From: an uncultured Chloroflexota bacterium
Lineage (GTDB): Bacteria > Chloroflexota > Limnocylindria > Limnocylindrales > Limnocylindraceae
Assembly (NCBI GenBank): GCA_903944295.1
Contig: CAJARA010000056.1
Location: 1 to 7,369 of the forward strand
Direction of reading: 5' to 3'
DNA: 7,369 nt
Every line of letters begins with the position of its first letter. Positions within the stretch are counted from its first letter, which is position 1. The notes below the pieces were generated by a model. It saw nothing but the letters and a program-made list of their open reading frames with translations, did no database searches and was not told the DNA's origin. This document shows, in pieces, positions 5,547 to 7,369 of the stretch. The position numbers and the translations under genes are program-made.

Positions 5547-7325
5547 TCACGGACAACCGGCGAGCGGCGTCCCAAACGGACTCGTTGCGATGATCTGCAC
5601 GCTACTCCCACTTGGCACGAGCACCCCTGCGGCGGGAGCAATGAGATCAACAATCTCGGTTGGATCGATTGACGCCGAGGCCGGATTAAGCGTGAGCCCA
5701 GCCGCCTCAAGGGCAGCGATCGCTTCGCCAACCGGCATGCAGCGCAGGATCGGCACCGCAGTGTCTGCAGCCCCTGACGGTGAGCTCGAGGCGACCGGTG
5801 ACGATTCAGGCCCAAGTGAAATGACAAGGTCGACGCTGCTCCCGTTTGCAACCTGGAGCCCGCCGCGTGGGTTCTGCTGAATGATGCTGCCGCTTGGAGC
5901 ATCCGCAGACCAGGCAGAGATCACCTGCCCGAGGCGAAGGTTCGCCGACTTCAGACGCTTCGCAGCCTCTTCCTCGGTTGCCCCAAGGAGGTCGGGGACC
6001 ACCGCGAGCCCGCTCCCGGCCACTACGCGCACCTCGATCACGCTATCTGTAGGGACGAGCGTGGTTGCCTCTGGCGACTGGGAGAGGATCGTGTCCACAG
6101 GGAGCGACTCAGAGCTGACGCGCTCCACCACCTTGATCTGCAGCCCGAGCTGTTCAACGATTGGGATCGCCTCAGCGAGGGTGAGTGAGGCAATTGGTGG
6201 AACCTTGACGTTGGCGTCTGGGCCACCACCTGCGTTGATCAGCCGTAGGCCAAAGATCACCGCGGCGAGAAGCACGACGACCGCCAGCGAGACGCCACCA
6301 ATCGTCAGCAACGTAGAGCGGAGGGACATCGCCTCTGGTTCACCCTCGTCAACCCATGCATCGTTCGGGTCAACCGGCGCAGATGGCTCACCCGGTCCCG
6401 CCTCACCAGCAACACGCGAAACGCGCGTTCCCGCGAGGGCGCGTGGCGCCCCCGCCGCCGGCCCAACGGCGCGCGGCTGAATAGACGTTCGGCCAGCCTT
6501 CACCACAAATGACTCCAACGCATCAGCGGCGGTGGTTGCGTTTGCCGTGCGCTGTTTTGGATTAGCGGCAAGGAGTTGCGTAGTAATTACATCAAGCTCT
6601 GCTGGAATATCTGGGCGCAGCGTCCGCGGCGATGGCGCGGCTCCGGTTGCACCACTCTCCGCTGGCCTGCGCCCCGTAAGGAGCTCAAAGAGGACAACGC
6701 CGAGTCCGTAGAGATCTGAGTTCGTTGTTGCAGCACCCCCCGCTGCGACTTCAGGCGCAACATAGTGCACTGTGCCGATTGGCGCGGATCCAGCTGCTGG
6801 CGCGCTCGGAGCCCCCTCTTCAAGCGTTGCGTGGGCGATACCGAAGTCGGTGATCTGCGCGCGTCCTTCGCGACCGATCAAGATGTTGCGCGATGAAACA
6901 TCACGGTGAATGATGCCGCGCTGATGTGCTGCGGCGAGGCCGCGCGCAACCTGTGCGGCAATGGCTGCGGCGCGACGCGGCACGAGCGGACCGACGCGGC
7001 GCAACATGGAGGCGAGATCTTCGCCGTCAACAAACTCCATGATGATCGCCGGAGCTTCACGCTCTGGAGCAACATCAAAAACGGCGGCAACGTTCGGATG
7101 CGCAATGATGGCGGCGGCGCGCCCTTCGGCGCGGAAGCGTGCCGCAGCGGCGGGTGACGCGGCGAGTGCGCCGCGCAGGATCTTCACGGCAACGTCGCGA
7201 CCGAGCGCCTCATCAACGGCACGGAAGACGAAGGCTGCAGCACCTTCACCGATCTGCTCGTGCAGTCGGTAGCGCCCGGCGATCAGGTCGCCAGACTTTG
7301 GGCGAATCTCGGCTGCGCCGGTCAC
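5547..7325 (-). CDS. pknB: Transmembrane Ser/Thr protein kinase with PASTA repeats (PknB/PrkC type)
   Basis: This 592-residue kinase belongs to the PknB/PrkC family, which senses cell-wall fragments or lipid II through extracellular PASTA domains and phosphorylates division and wall-synthesis proteins. The kinase domain covers about 18-275. It has a glycine loop GEGAAAFVF (26-34), ATP-binding Lys48 in VAVKIL, helix-C Glu67, HRD at 140-142 with Asp142 and Asn147, DFG at 160-162, GTVHYVAPE at 184-192, Asp204 and Arg259. An Ala/Pro-rich linker (276-335) leads to one membrane helix (about 338-361). PASTA 1 is about 373-437, PASTA 2 about 441-507, and a divergent third repeat about 523-584. Two unusual points stand out. 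The catalytic loop reads HRDVSSRN, with Ser144 replacing the usual Lys, and the activation loop lacks the Thr pair seen in PknB. The only cysteines, 529 and 591, flank the third PASTA unit. The GTG start overlaps the TGA of an upstream frame and has a purine-rich GGGGAG before it. No phosphatase or FHA gene lies within the window. Confidence 0.96.
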   Translation of the reverse strand: MTGAAEIRPKSGDLIAGRYRLHEQIGEGAAAFVFRAVDEALGRDVAVKILRGALAASPAAAARFRAEGRAAAIIAHPNVAAVFDVAPEREAPAIIMEFVDGEDLASMLRRVGPLVPRRAAAIAAQVARGLAAAHQRGIIHRDVSSRNILIGREGRAQITDFGIAHATLEEGAPSAPAAGSAPIGTVHYVAPEVAAGGAATTNSDLYGLGVVLFELLTGRRPAESGATGAAPSPRTLRPDIPAELDVITTQLLAANPKQRTANATTAADALESFVVKAGRTSIQPRAVGPAAGAPRALAGTRVSRVAGEAGPGEPSAPVDPNDAWVDEGEPEAMSLRSTLLTIGGVSLAVVVLLAAVIFGLRLINAGGGPDANVKVPPIASLTLAEAIPIVEQLGLQIKVVERVSSESLPVDTILSQSPEATTLVPTDSVIEVRVVAGSGLAVVPDLLGATEEEAAKRLKSANLRLGQVISAWSADAPSGSIIQQNPRGGLQVANGSSVDLVISLGPESSPVASSSPSGAADTAVPILRCMPVGEAIAALEAAGLTLNPASASIDPTEIVDLIAPAAGVLVPSGSSVQIIATSPFGTPLAGCP

Positions 7326-7369
7326 CTCTCCCCATCCCGCAAGTGCGTTGCTAGTGCGGCGCGCAGTGC
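7322..7369 (-). CDS. C-terminal end of an upstream gene, cut by window edge
   Basis: On the minus strand, the frame ending at TGA 7324-7322 stays open to the window edge and encodes ALRAALATHLRDGER. Its stop overlaps the kinase GTG as GTGA, the same arrangement as the histidine kinase and htrA junction. That pattern supports a real upstream operon gene. Fifteen residues are too few to identify it. In many Gram-positives the partner of a PASTA kinase is a penicillin-binding protein, FtsW/RodA or PstP phosphatase gene, so these are the first candidates. Confidence 0.5.
   Translation of the reverse strand, partial: ALRAALATHLRDGER
7326..7333 (-). promoter_or_regulatory. Purine-rich ribosome binding site for the kinase GTG start
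   Basis: On the minus strand GGGGAG (7333-7328) lies two bases before GTG 7325. The spacing is short for a Shine-Dalgarno site, but the overlap with the upstream TGA suggests coupled initiation. The nearest ATG (7335) is out of frame with the kinase, so the GTG remains the best start. Confidence 0.5.

Noticed and set aside
5881..6480. 199-codon plus-strand open frame
   Set aside because: It is antisense to the PASTA and linker region of the kinase; rich in Ser/Arg/Ala as expected of a shadow frame.
1..7369. tRNA, rRNA, CRISPR array, transposon ends or attachment sites
   Set aside because: No cloverleaf-like sequence, regularly spaced repeat, transposase or integrase motif, or flanking target duplication was seen on either strand.

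Overview
The window is a dense piece of bacterial chromosome, GC-rich by eye, holding five complete protein genes and the ends of two more. It suggests a Gram-positive-type, single-membrane lineage with a compact genome. The evidence is a PASTA-domain Ser/Thr kinase, a membrane-anchored HtrA protease co-transcribed with a sensor kinase, and a membrane-anchored Ig-like surface protein. Gaps between genes are minimal: overlaps of 4, 1 and 4 bases, gaps of 3 and 7 bases at two convergent junctions, and one 47-base divergent gap. Chloroflexota (for example streamlined freshwater groups) or Actinomycetota fit best, but no marker in the window decides between them.

Left, plus strand (2-2469): the 3' part of a HAMP-containing sensor histidine kinase runs off the left edge and overlaps by GTGA an HtrA/DegP-type serine protease with one PDZ domain. 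Together they look like an envelope-stress module. The response regulator is probably just outside the window.

Centre (2473-5539): folC (dihydrofolate/folylpolyglutamate synthase) lies on the minus strand, converging on htrA with a 3-base gap. Across 47 bases it is divergent from a two-gene plus-strand operon. That operon encodes a 408-residue single-pass membrane protein with three Ig-like extracellular domains, and a 107-residue protein with eight cysteines in two clusters. The second start overlaps the first stop (TAATG). The function of this pair is not recognised.

Right, minus strand (5547-7369): a PknB-type transmembrane Ser/Thr kinase with three PASTA repeats converges on the cysteine-rich gene with a 7-base gap. 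Its GTG start overlaps the TGA of another frame that stays open to the window edge, probably the end of an upstream operon partner.

Four of the seven genes concern the cell envelope (sensor kinase, HtrA, Ig-like protein, PASTA kinase), so the region reads as envelope surveillance with folC as a housekeeping insert. I found no tRNA, rRNA, CRISPR array, insertion sequence or phage gene, and no clear evidence of an entirely new system. The least explained parts are the Ig-like/Cys-cluster operon and the unusual catalytic loop of the kinase.
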